This document shows positions 7,037 through 13,551 of a stretch of 15,362 nt of DNA, one piece after another. The notes under the pieces are model-generated. The model ran no database searches, was not told the origin of the DNA, and saw only the letters and a program-made list of their open reading frames with translations. The stretch is from Alangreenwoodia sp963602445. Lineage in GTDB: Bacteria; Bacillota; Clostridia; Peptostreptococcales; Anaerovoracaceae. Both the position numbers and the translations under genes were made by a program. The stretch is from contig CAVCIY010000042.1 of the NCBI GenBank assembly GCA_963602445.1, positions 1 through 15,362 on the forward strand, in the 5' to 3' direction. How positions within the stretch are numbered: position 1 is the first letter of the stretch; every line of letters begins with the position of its first letter.

Positions 7037-7431
7037 GAATGTTTAATCTTGTGCGGATGCGGGGGACACAATGTGCAAGCTGCAGATACGAGAGACACGA
7101 TGTGTAAGCGAAAGGCACTGAGGAACACAATGCATAACTTACGAATGCGAGTGACGCAATGTGTAGACTGCGAATACGAGTGGAGTAATGTACAATTTGC
7201 AGGCACGAGTGATGCAATGTGCAAACTGTGAATACGAGTGTGGATTAATGTGCAATTTGCAGGCGCGGGTGATGCAATGTGTAAGCCGTGAATGCGAGTG
7301 GATTAATGTACAATTTGCGGGTACGAGTGACGCAATGTGTAAGTTACGCGTACGAGTGATGCATTGTGTAAGCCGTGAATACGAGTGGGACAATGTGTAA
7401 TTTGCAGATACAAGTGGCGCAATGTGTAAAA
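7037..7431. repeat. 29-bp tandem repeat array of about 14 units upstream of copA
   Basis: The anchor CAATGTGTAA or a close variant occurs at 7069, 7098, 7128, 7157, 7186, 7215, 7246, 7275, 7304, 7333, 7362, 7391 and 7420, with a more diverged copy at 7037. Ten of the twelve steps from 7069 onward are exactly 29 bp; the other two are 30 and 31. Most units end in ACGAGTG. From 7157 to 7304 two unit types alternate, one reading TGTAAGCCGTGAATACGAG and the other TGTACAATTTGCAGGYACG, so there was probably a 58-bp stage of duplication. The period is not a multiple of three, so the open frames across it rotate and are not genes. The array fills most of the divergent gap between the EamA gene and copA and ends about 20 nt before the copA promoter. 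Confidence 0.92.
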
Positions 7432-7452
7432 TCAGTTTATTATTGAAAAATA

Positions 7453-7481
7453 TTGATATAAAATGATATATGTAGTATCAT
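7453..7481 (+). promoter_or_regulatory. Probable copA promoter with an overlapping inverted repeat
   Basis: TTGATA (7453-7458), a 17-nt spacer and TATCAT (7476-7481) form a good sigma-A promoter 53 nt before the copA start. ATGATA (7463-7468) and TATCAT (7476-7481) are a 6-bp inverted repeat with a 7-nt gap that covers the -10 element, a natural place for a repressor. I do not see the TACAnnTGTA cop box known from CopY systems, and no csoR or copY gene is in the window. Confidence 0.55.
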
Positions 7482-7533
7482 GATATATTAAATGTTAGCT
7501 GAGTATAACTTCGAATATATCAGGGGTGATTTT

Positions 7534-10281
7534 ATGGAACAATACAAAGTTACGGGTATGTCTTGCGCGGCATGCAGCGCAAGAGTCGAAAAGGTTGTAT
7601 CGGCAGTCGACGGTGTGGAATCATGCTCCGTAAGTCTTCTTACGAATTCCATGGGAGTTGAGGGCAGCGCGTCTTCGGCTGACATTATCGCAGCTGTTGA
7701 AAATGCAGGATACGGCGCAATGCTTAAGGCAGATGACGGATCTGCGGGGGCAGACGAGTCACTTCTTGAAGACAGCGAGACTCCGGCTCTTAAAAAGAGA
7801 CTTATCGCGTCTTTGGGATTTCTTGTTGTCCTTATGTATATTTCGATGGGACATATGATGTTTGGCTGGCCGCTTCCCGGCATTATGCAGACAAATCACG
7901 TTCTTATGGGCGTGGCGGAAATGATTCTTGCGGCTGTCATTATGTTTATAAACAGAAAATTTTTTATAAGCGGATTTACGGGACTTATTCACAGGGCACC
8001 AAATATGGATACGCTCGTAGCTTTGGGCTCGGGAGCGTCATTTTGCTATAGCGTGTGGGCTCTTATCGCAATGGCTGCAGCAAGCCGCGCGGGCGATGAG
8101 GCTGCTGTGATGTATTATATGGATCAATTTTATTTTGAATCGGCAGGGATGATTCTGGCTCTTATTACTGTGGGAAAAATGCTTGAGGCAATCTCAAAAG
8201 GCAGAACTACCGACGCACTTAAGAATTTGATCAGTCTTGCACCGAAGAAAGCTGTTTTGATCGATCCTGCGACAGGGGAGGAACGTGAGATAGATGCGAA
8301 GGACGTAAAGCCGGGTGATCGTTTTGCAGTGAAGCCGGGTGAGAGTATACCTGCGGACGGAATCGTCATCGACGGAATCAGCGCTGTAGACGAATCGATG
8401 CTCACGGGCGAGAGTATACCGGCAGACAAGTCGCCGGGCGATGAGGTATCAGCGGCGACTGTCAATACGTCAGGATACTTGGTATGCGAGGCAACAAGAG
8501 TCGGAAGCGACACTACGCTTTCACAGATTATAAAGATGGTAAGCGATGCCGCGGCCACGAAGGCGCCGATAGCAAAGATAGCTGATAAGGTTTCGGGTGT
8601 ATTTGTCCCTTCAGTGATAGGAATAGCGATTGTCACGATTGCTGTGTGGCTTCTTCTTGGTAAGGAAGTCGGATTTGCGGTCGCAAGAGGCATATCTGTT
8701 CTGGTAATAAGCTGTCCGTGCGCACTCGGACTTGCAACTCCTGTTGCGATAATGGTCGGAAACGGCATCGGAGCGAAAAACGGAATTCTTTTTAAGACTG
8801 CGGTTTCTCTTGAATCCGCAGGGAAGGCAACCAAGGTGGTTCTAGACAAGACAGGCACGCTCACAAAGGGCGAGCCTTCGGTGAGGGCAATCATACCGGC
8901 AGCCGGATATTCTGAGGATGATGTATTGCAGCTGGCATACAGCCTCGAAAAGAAGAGTGAGCATCCGCTCGCAAGAGCAGTTGTAGCTGCTGCTGAGTCG
9001 AAGGGGCTTGCGGCGGCAGATGTGACGGATTTTGAGATTTTACCGGGAAATGGTCTGAGCGCAAGGCTTGCCGTGAAGGGCGGCGAGGAGATCTGCGGCG
9101 GAAATTATAAGTTTATTGTGAGCCGCGCAGACGTGCCTGATGCTATGCGAAACGCTGCTCTGTCGCATGCGCGCGAGGGCTGCACGCCGCTGTATTTTTC
9201 GAAGGGCGGCGTGCTTGTCGGGATTGTTGCGGCAGCTGATGAGGAGAAAGACGACAGTGCAGCGGCGGTTGATGAGATAAAACGCATGGGTGCCGAGGTG
9301 ATAATGCTCACCGGGGACAATGCCGAGACGGCAAAGGCTGTCGGCGCACGCACGGGCGTGGACAGGATAGTTGCCGGGGTTCTTCCTGACGGGAAGGAAA
9401 AGGTCGTGCGTGCGCTTCGTGAGAGTGGCAGTGTGATAATGGTCGGTGACGGGATAAATGATGCGCCGGCACTCATGCGCGCGGATGTCGGCATCGCAAT
9501 CGGTGCGGGTACAGACGTGGCAATAGATGCGGCAGATGTTGTTCTCATGAACAGCAAGCTTTCAGATGTTGCGGCAGCGATGCGCCTCAGCAAGGCGACC
9601 ATCAGAAATATTCATGAGAATCTCTTCTGGGCATTTATTTATAATATAATAGGAATTCCTCTCGCAGCAGGCGTCTGGATTCCGATTACCGGATGGCAAC
9701 TAAGCCCGATGTTCGGTGCGGCAGCAATGAGCCTTTCAAGCTTCTGTGTAGTTACAAACGCACTCAGGCTGAATCTGTTTGACATAAGAGATTCTTCAAA
9801 ATTCAGAAAAGTAAAAGGAGCCAAGTCGGATGACGAAGCGGGTGAGCCGGATGTCACGACAGAATATATTGAGACACCTTCCGTTGAGTCAGAAAATTCG
9901 GGCGTTTTTGAAAAAAACGAAAGTGATAAAACAGACAGCCGAAATGGCAACAAAACGGCAAATAAAAATGACAGCAAAGATGTCAAAACGGATAGCAAAA
10001 CAGACGACAAAAATGATAGTATAATAGAAAACGCAGCAAATAACAAAATAAAAAACAAAACGGAGGACAAAATGGAAAAGACTTTGAAGATTGACGGAAT
10101 GATGTGCATGCACTGTGAAGCAAGAGTAAAGCAGACTCTTGAAGGATTTGAGCAGGTAGAGGAAGCAAAAGTGAGTCACGAAAATGATATTGCGGTTATT
10201 ACTATGAAGGAGGATGTTCCTGACGCAGAGCTTAAAAAAGCTGTAGAAGATCAGGGATATACAGTTATTTCCATAGAGTAA
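7534..10281 (+). CDS. copA: Cu(I)-exporting P1B-type ATPase with an HMA domain at each end
   Basis: CopA pumps Cu(I) out of the cytoplasm. The 915 residues run in this order. An N-terminal HMA domain has MSCAAC, with C11 and C14. The actuator loop carries TGES (291-294). The CPC metal site is C394-P395-C396. The phosphorylated aspartate D438 is in DKTGT. The HP pair is 477-478, and the hinge motif GDGINDAP starts at 638. The last two helices contain YN (FIYNIIGIP) and MSLSSFCVVTNALRL, which with CPC mark the Cu(I)/Ag(I) subgroup. A roughly 95-residue linker rich in Asn, Lys, Asp and Ser (750-846) then leads to a second HMA domain (847-915) with C858-M-H-C861, resembling a free CopZ chaperone. 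I start at 7534, after AGGGGTGA; an upstream in-frame ATG at 7492 lacks a site. Most Firmicute CopA proteins carry their HMA domains only at the N-terminus, and CopZ is usually a separate gene. Confidence 0.95.
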   Translation: MEQYKVTGMSCAACSARVEKVVSAVDGVESCSVSLLTNSMGVEGSASSADIIAAVENAGYGAMLKADDGSAGADESLLEDSETPALKKRLIASLGFLVVLMYISMGHMMFGWPLPGIMQTNHVLMGVAEMILAAVIMFINRKFFISGFTGLIHRAPNMDTLVALGSGASFCYSVWALIAMAAASRAGDEAAVMYYMDQFYFESAGMILALITVGKMLEAISKGRTTDALKNLISLAPKKAVLIDPATGEEREIDAKDVKPGDRFAVKPGESIPADGIVIDGISAVDESMLTGESIPADKSPGDEVSAATVNTSGYLVCEATRVGSDTTLSQIIKMVSDAAATKAPIAKIADKVSGVFVPSVIGIAIVTIAVWLLLGKEVGFAVARGISVLVISCPCALGLATPVAIMVGNGIGAKNGILFKTAVSLESAGKATKVVLDKTGTLTKGEPSVRAIIPAAGYSEDDVLQLAYSLEKKSEHPLARAVVAAAESKGLAAADVTDFEILPGNGLSARLAVKGGEEICGGNYKFIVSRADVPDAMRNAALSHAREGCTPLYFSKGGVLVGIVAAADEEKDDSAAAVDEIKRMGAEVIMLTGDNAETAKAVGARTGVDRIVAGVLPDGKEKVVRALRESGSVIMVGDGINDAPALMRADVGIAIGAGTDVAIDAADVVLMNSKLSDVAAAMRLSKATIRNIHENLFWAFIYNIIGIPLAAGVWIPITGWQLSPMFGAAAMSLSSFCVVTNALRLNLFDIRDSSKFRKVKGAKSDDEAGEPDVTTEYIETPSVESENSGVFEKNESDKTDSRNGNKTANKNDSKDVKTDSKTDDKNDSIIENAANNKIKNKTEDKMEKTLKIDGMMCMHCEARVKQTLEGFEQVEEAKVSHENDIAVITMKEDVPDAELKKAVEDQGYTVISIE
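10061..10074 (+). promoter_or_regulatory. Internal ribosome binding site and ATG at the start of the C-terminal HMA domain
   Basis: Inside copA, and in frame with it, CGGAGG (10061-10066) is followed after 5 nt by ATG (10072-10074). Translation from here to the copA stop at 10281 would give a free 69-residue protein starting MEKTLKIDGMMCMHC, the size and layout of a CopZ copper chaperone. The site stands in an A-rich stretch (10021-10060) that looks like former intergenic DNA now read as linker. It may be a working second start or a relic of a once separate copZ gene. Confidence 0.5.
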
Positions 10282-10310
10282 AACGCGCCGGCATCGCGAA
10301 AATTGCAGGC

Positions 10311-10453
10311 AGCACAAGCGTGTCGTCGCTGTGAAAGCTACAAGCAGCACAAAGCGCGCAGGCGCCGCCAAAGGTGCAAATAGCGTACAGCGCGCAGGCG
10401 CCGCAAAAGGTGCACATAGCGTAAAGCGCGCAGGCGCCGCAAAAGGTGCATAT
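10311..10453. repeat. GC-rich 36-bp tandem repeat downstream of copA
   Basis: Units start at 10311 (35 bp, diverged), 10346, 10382 and 10418. The last three are nearly identical and contain GCGCGCAGGCGCCGCAAAAG and GGTGC. Each includes the self-complementary GGCGCC. The array is far richer in G and C than the flanks. The stretch after it (10454-10699) contains the promoter and leader of the lipoprotein gene. No terminator with a T-run is visible for copA. Confidence 0.85.
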
Positions 10454-10508
10454 AAAAGCATACGATAAAAAGATGTAAACGACATTAAATGTGAAACGTA
10501 AAATGTAG

Positions 10509-10536
10509 TTGAGAATTGTTCTTTTTGTGTTAAAAT
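10509..10536 (+). promoter_or_regulatory. Candidate promoter of the lipoprotein gene
   Basis: TTGAGA (10509-10514), 16 nt, then TAAAAT (10531-10536). The implied leader of about 155 nt before the start codon at 10700 has no structure I recognise as a known riboswitch. Confidence 0.45.
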
Positions 10537-10699
10537 GGTAAGCGAAAAGGTTATCTTTTATCGCAAAAATGTCCTGTTTGGCGGGCTTTGGGTATGCAGA
10601 TGAAGGATAAGCAACAGCAAACAAAAATAAGCAAGAATAAAGGTTTTTACTGCATATATGCGGTGTGACGTATGTATGTGAAGTGAAAGGAGTTTTTCA

Positions 10700-11350
10700 A
10701 TGAAAAAGACGTTATGTTTATTACTCGCTGTGATTATGGTATTCGGAATGCTCTTTTGCGGCTGCGGAAAAGACTCGAAGGAATCTGCTGACGAAGATTC
10801 GGAAACTTTCGTGGTTGAGGATCCGATTTACGGAACAGTAAAAGCAAAGAAGCCTGCAAATTCTGATTATACGATAGAATCGATTTCAGACAGCACAGGC
10901 GCATCAGCAGAATATTATATCAAGAGCGAGAAGCAGAACTTCAAGGCTGATGTATATTTCATCTCTGTAGGAAATACTTACGAAGAATATGTCGCAGACA
11001 AGCAGAGCCTTCAGGCACAGGGTCAGGCATTCAATGTTAAGGAATATGATCTCGGCGAGTACAACTGCGCTGTCTATACTCAGCTCGAGTCAGCAATTTC
11101 CGTTTCACTGCAAGTCTATTTAAAGGAACCTGCAAACGGCGAAAACGGCACAGTTCTTTATATGTATTTGGAACCGCTTGAGGCATCCGAGTCCGGCACA
11201 GACCTCCTTGGAGTTGTCGACAGCAACCAGTTCCAGAATCTTCTGAAGGGTATCAGATATGATGAATCCTTAAAGCCTGAAGCTAAGCAATCAAGCACAG
11301 ATACATCAGCAGATGCAGCATCAGACACGTCAACAGACGCATCGGCGTAA
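10700..11350 (+). CDS. Putative lipoprotein of unknown function
   Basis: A 216-residue protein starting MKKTLCLLLAVIMVFGMLF, a lipoprotein-type signal peptide. The lipobox is slightly unusual: the best candidate cysteine is C22 in FCGCGK, with C20 just before it. Lipidation would be by Lgt, itself encoded in this window. After the signal comes an acidic Ser/Glu stretch (24-37), a mixed soluble domain of about 150 residues (40-190), and a Ser/Thr/Asp/Ala-rich tail (about 195-216) that is probably disordered. I do not recognise the central domain. The start follows a good AAAGGAG at 10686-10692, 7 nt upstream. No terminator separates it clearly from the thioesterase gene 94 nt downstream, so the two may share a transcript. 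The call as an exported lipoprotein is good; the function is unknown. Confidence 0.8.
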   Translation: MKKTLCLLLAVIMVFGMLFCGCGKDSKESADEDSETFVVEDPIYGTVKAKKPANSDYTIESISDSTGASAEYYIKSEKQNFKADVYFISVGNTYEEYVADKQSLQAQGQAFNVKEYDLGEYNCAVYTQLESAISVSLQVYLKEPANGENGTVLYMYLEPLEASESGTDLLGVVDSNQFQNLLKGIRYDESLKPEAKQSSTDTSADAASDTSTDASA

Positions 11351-11444
11351 GAAGCACCAAACCGCCCCGATTTGCCGGCACAAAAGCAAAGAAGTAAATT
11401 TCAGAAAAAGATACAATTTTGAAAAAGGAAGATAAATACTTAAG

Positions 11445-11873
11445 ATGAATGACGACAGATATAACGGAGCAGGAAAATACAATAACTGCTTTGTATGCAG
11501 TCCCGACAATCCCGTAGGGCTTCATATGCACAACGAACCTGTAGACGGAAAGGCTCACATGGAGATTGTGCCAAACAAGAATATGGAAGGATTAAACGGA
11601 CTTATGCATGGCGGCTTTTCGCTTATGATAATGGACGAAGTCATGCATTATGCAGTGGAAGCTCATGGCATAAATTGTGTCACACTTCACTCGGATTGCG
11701 ACTTTGTAAGTCCGGCTTATCTTGACCACAAGCTTGTTGCGGAAGCGTGGGTTGAGCGGATTGATGGAAAGAAATATTATACAAAAGGTGAACTGAAAGA
11801 CGGTGAAAATGTAGTAGTCAGAACGACAGGACTTTACTATGAAGTAGACATGAAAAATTTCCTTCCTGAATAA
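11445..11873 (+). CDS. PaaI-like hotdog-fold thioesterase
   Basis: A 142-residue single-domain cytoplasmic protein of the hotdog thioesterase group, which hydrolyse acyl-CoA thioesters. The N-terminal NNCFVCSPDNPVGLH (13-27) with its C-x2-C is typical of one PaaI-like subgroup. The catalytic region reads NGLMHGGFSLMIMDEVM (51-67), containing the HGG turn (55-57) and the acidic D64-E65 on the central helix. Later strands show the expected pattern around DFVSPAYL. The length matches the family. The ribosome binding site AAAGGAAG is about 13 nt before the ATG, rather far, but no better start exists because the conserved region begins within 15 residues. The substrate is not predictable. Confidence 0.85.
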   Translation: MNDDRYNGAGKYNNCFVCSPDNPVGLHMHNEPVDGKAHMEIVPNKNMEGLNGLMHGGFSLMIMDEVMHYAVEAHGINCVTLHSDCDFVSPAYLDHKLVAEAWVERIDGKKYYTKGELKDGENVVVRTTGLYYEVDMKNFLPE

Positions 11874-11895
11874 ATCAGCGGAAAAAAGATTTCGA

Positions 11896-11991
11896 TATCA
11901 CATTTAGAAAAAAAGACCGGCATCATATTTTGAAAAGCCCCCGGCATCACATTTGGAATCGCTCGGATTCCAAATGTGATGCCGGGGGCTT
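11896..11991 (-). terminator. Large hairpin terminator built from ~25-bp repeats, end of the leftward kinase operon
   Basis: A perfect 26-bp inverted repeat (11935-11960 with 11966-11991) encloses a 5-nt loop. On the minus strand it is followed by CTTTT, then by a second copy of the 3' arm (ATGATGCCGG, 11926-11917) and seven T (11914-11908). On the plus strand the sequence after the stem is CTTAACTT, a poor T-run, so it serves mainly the leftward transcript, although the stem may also block the rightward one. The motif ATCAYATTT occurs at 11897, 11922 and 11946, steps of 25 and 24 bp, so the left arm belongs to a short tandem array. Confidence 0.8.
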
Positions 11992-12039
11992 AACTTCCAT
12001 TTTGGCAGGAAATATTCAATAATCTTTAATCTGTAAACA

Positions 12040-12636
12040 TCAATCTATTATATAATCGCATTTGCGTTTTATGTCATAAACGTCAAAATAAGATTCCTCC
12101 ATCGGAATCCATTTCTCCTGAAATGCAGCGACAGCGGCGCTTTCCTCGCGATTTATGATTCGCGCAAGCTGCGTATCTTTGTCGATATCACAAAAGATGC
12201 GGAAGTCATAATATCCGTAAAGCTTCGGATGACACGAGTATGAACCCTCAACGATATCAATATCACCGGGAATCAGCGATACAGTTTCGTCTGAGAGAGC
12301 CATATCATGACAGGAAAAAGGTCTGTATGATAACGGCCTTATATCATGCAAAGGAATAAGAACCTCATCTAAAAAACGCTCGTGGTCGACATTTTCACCG
12401 GGAGTGGCAAGACGTTTCTCAGTCCTTTGTTCAGGTCTCAGAAAAAAATCATCCATGTGAATAATATTTACCACCGCAGAAAGCTCATTTTCAAGAAGAG
12501 CTGCCAATTCACCGGCAAGCGTGGTCTTTCCTGAAGCACATCTGCCGTCTATTGCGATGACGGTATGTGAAACGCCCGCATTGATTCTTTCACGGCAAAT
12601 CGACGATATTTCTTTTTTTAATTCATTTTTATGCAT
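12040..12636 (-). CDS. Uridine-kinase-like P-loop kinase
   Basis: A 198-residue soluble protein of the uridine kinase/phosphoribulokinase-like P-loop group. Walker A is GRCASGKT (31-38). The stretch HMDDFFLRPEQR (60-71) carries the acidic pair near the substrate site, and DIDIVEGSYSCHP (125-137) matches the following family strand, with E130 and H136. An arginine-containing lid-like region follows (RIINREE, 159-165), then WIPMEESYF near the end. It presumably phosphorylates a nucleoside-like or other small hydroxylated substrate; the family often annotated as uridine kinase is loosely defined and I would not claim uridine. The start follows GGAG 5 nt upstream. It lies 86 nt downstream of the ECF S-component gene on the same strand, suggesting they act together, and is followed by a strong terminator. 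Confidence 0.82.
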   Translation of the reverse strand: MHKNELKKEISSICRERINAGVSHTVIAIDGRCASGKTTLAGELAALLENELSAVVNIIHMDDFFLRPEQRTEKRLATPGENVDHERFLDEVLIPLHDIRPLSYRPFSCHDMALSDETVSLIPGDIDIVEGSYSCHPKLYGYYDFRIFCDIDKDTQLARIINREESAAVAAFQEKWIPMEESYFDVYDIKRKCDYIID

Positions 12637-12649
12637 GCCAACTCCGCTC

Positions 12650-12726
12650 TCAAAAGGTCATTTCCTAAAAAGTCATTTCTCAAAAAAATCATTTTTTTAA
12701 AGGTCATTATTTCCAAAGTTCATTAT
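12650..12726. repeat. 15-16-bp tandem repeat between the S-component and kinase genes
   Basis: TCATT recurs at 12658, 12673, 12689, 12704 and 12720, steps of 15, 16, 15 and 16, inside units resembling AAAAGGTCATTTCCT. The last copy overlaps the stop codon of the S-component gene. In the sense of the genes, each unit contains ATGA, an overlapping start and stop codon. Confidence 0.7.
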
Positions 12727-13355
12727 TTTCCGCTGCACAGCTCATCCGTCTTATTGCAGTGAAGACCGGAATTCTGCCTAAATGGCACGAGATGTGTCTT
12801 ATTTAGTGCGAGCATGACAGCTGGAATGACTATGATCTGAAGGATAATTCCCGGGATTGCATTTAGCAGTCCGGCAGTAAGAAACATTTTCAGAGTAAAG
12901 CCGTCACTTCCAAGCCCCAAGAGAATACATTGTGAGATTCCCCAGACGATTCGGCCTGCTATCATGGAGATTATGAGGCAGCGAAGGAGTGATTTTACGC
13001 ACTGCCATCTTGCGTATAAGAAGAGGAATCCTATCACAAAGCCGTAAGTCGCAAGCTCAAACGACATCGAGACTGCATTTGGGAAAAGTATTGGCATCCC
13101 GAAAAGGAAAGACCTCATAATAGGAGTTATGAAGCCGACTGCAAGTCCGAATTGCCAGCCGCATATGAGGCCGCACAGCATAACGGGAATGTGCATAGGA
13201 CAGAGCATATTTCCTATTAACTGAATCTGACCGGTCAGAAAAGGCAGCACAAGTCCAAGTGCGAGAAAAAATGCCGCCAAAACAAGTCTCTTCGTGCGTG
13301 AAAGCGGCATTGCCACGCTTTCATCGGTTTCGAAAAATTTAAAATATTTTTTCAT
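12723..13355 (-). CDS. ECF transporter S component (substrate-binding membrane protein)
   Basis: A 210-residue membrane protein with about six hydrophobic segments after a short N-terminal cytoplasmic stretch. Recognisable family elements are LVLAAFFLALGLVLPF (25-40), the conserved LCPMHIPVMLCGLICGW (51-67), GFITPIMRSFLFGMP (74-88), ELATYGFVIGFLF (100-112), MIAGRIVWGI (131-140) and LNAIPGIILQ (164-173). S components give an ECF-type ABC importer its vitamin or micronutrient specificity and share the EcfA/A'/T module, which is not encoded here and must lie elsewhere. The start follows a strong GGAGGT 9 nt upstream. The hydrophilic C-terminal 25 residues are unremarkable. Neighbours are a P-loop kinase downstream and a D-2-hydroxyacid dehydrogenase upstream. 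The substrate is not evident; no riboswitch that would reveal it is seen upstream. Confidence 0.85.
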   Translation of the reverse strand: MKKYFKFFETDESVAMPLSRTKRLVLAAFFLALGLVLPFLTGQIQLIGNMLCPMHIPVMLCGLICGWQFGLAVGFITPIMRSFLFGMPILFPNAVSMSFELATYGFVIGFLFLYARWQCVKSLLRCLIISMIAGRIVWGISQCILLGLGSDGFTLKMFLTAGLLNAIPGIILQIIVIPAVMLALNKTHLVPFRQNSGLHCNKTDELCSGK

Positions 13356-13399
13356 ATCGTAAGTACCTCCATTTATTTACTTTCTTTTGCAACGACTGC

Positions 13400-13516
13400 A
13401 CACAATGCGTACAGCGCACTCCGCGCAACATGTCCCGTACACAATGCGTACGGCACACTCCGCACAACATGTGCTCTACACAACGTGTACAGCACGTTTC
13501 GCGTGGTTACATACGA
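13400..13516. repeat. Three 39-bp tandem repeats between dehydrogenase and S-component genes
   Basis: Units start at 13400, 13439 and 13478 with ACACAATGCGTAC, ACACAATGCGTAC and ACACAACGTGTAC. The first two also share CACTCCGCRCAACATGT; the third diverges after about 20 bp. The period is a multiple of three, so a plus-strand frame stays open with a 13-residue repeat, but it has no ribosome binding site. The array lies in the 196-nt gap of the leftward gene group, where no promoter or terminator is clear. Confidence 0.85.
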
Positions 13517-13551
13517 CAGAATCCGCACAATTTTGCATGCCTTTATCGATT

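Noticed and set aside
7037..7431. CRISPR array
   Set aside because: Repeat and spacer cannot be separated: whole 29-bp units are related to each other, two unit types alternate, and no cas gene is near.
9889..10485. Minus-strand protein with APFAAPAR repeats
   Set aside because: It is antisense to the copA linker and to the 36-bp repeat array; its repeats merely mirror the DNA period of 36.
10537..10699. Riboswitch in the long leader of the lipoprotein gene
   Set aside because: Some short self-complementary runs exist, but I could match no known riboswitch core or expression-platform hairpin.
11935..11991. End of an insertion sequence or a MITE
   Set aside because: The 26-bp inverted repeat encloses only 5 nt, lies between the ends of convergent genes, and is followed by T-runs on one strand, so a terminator explains it better.
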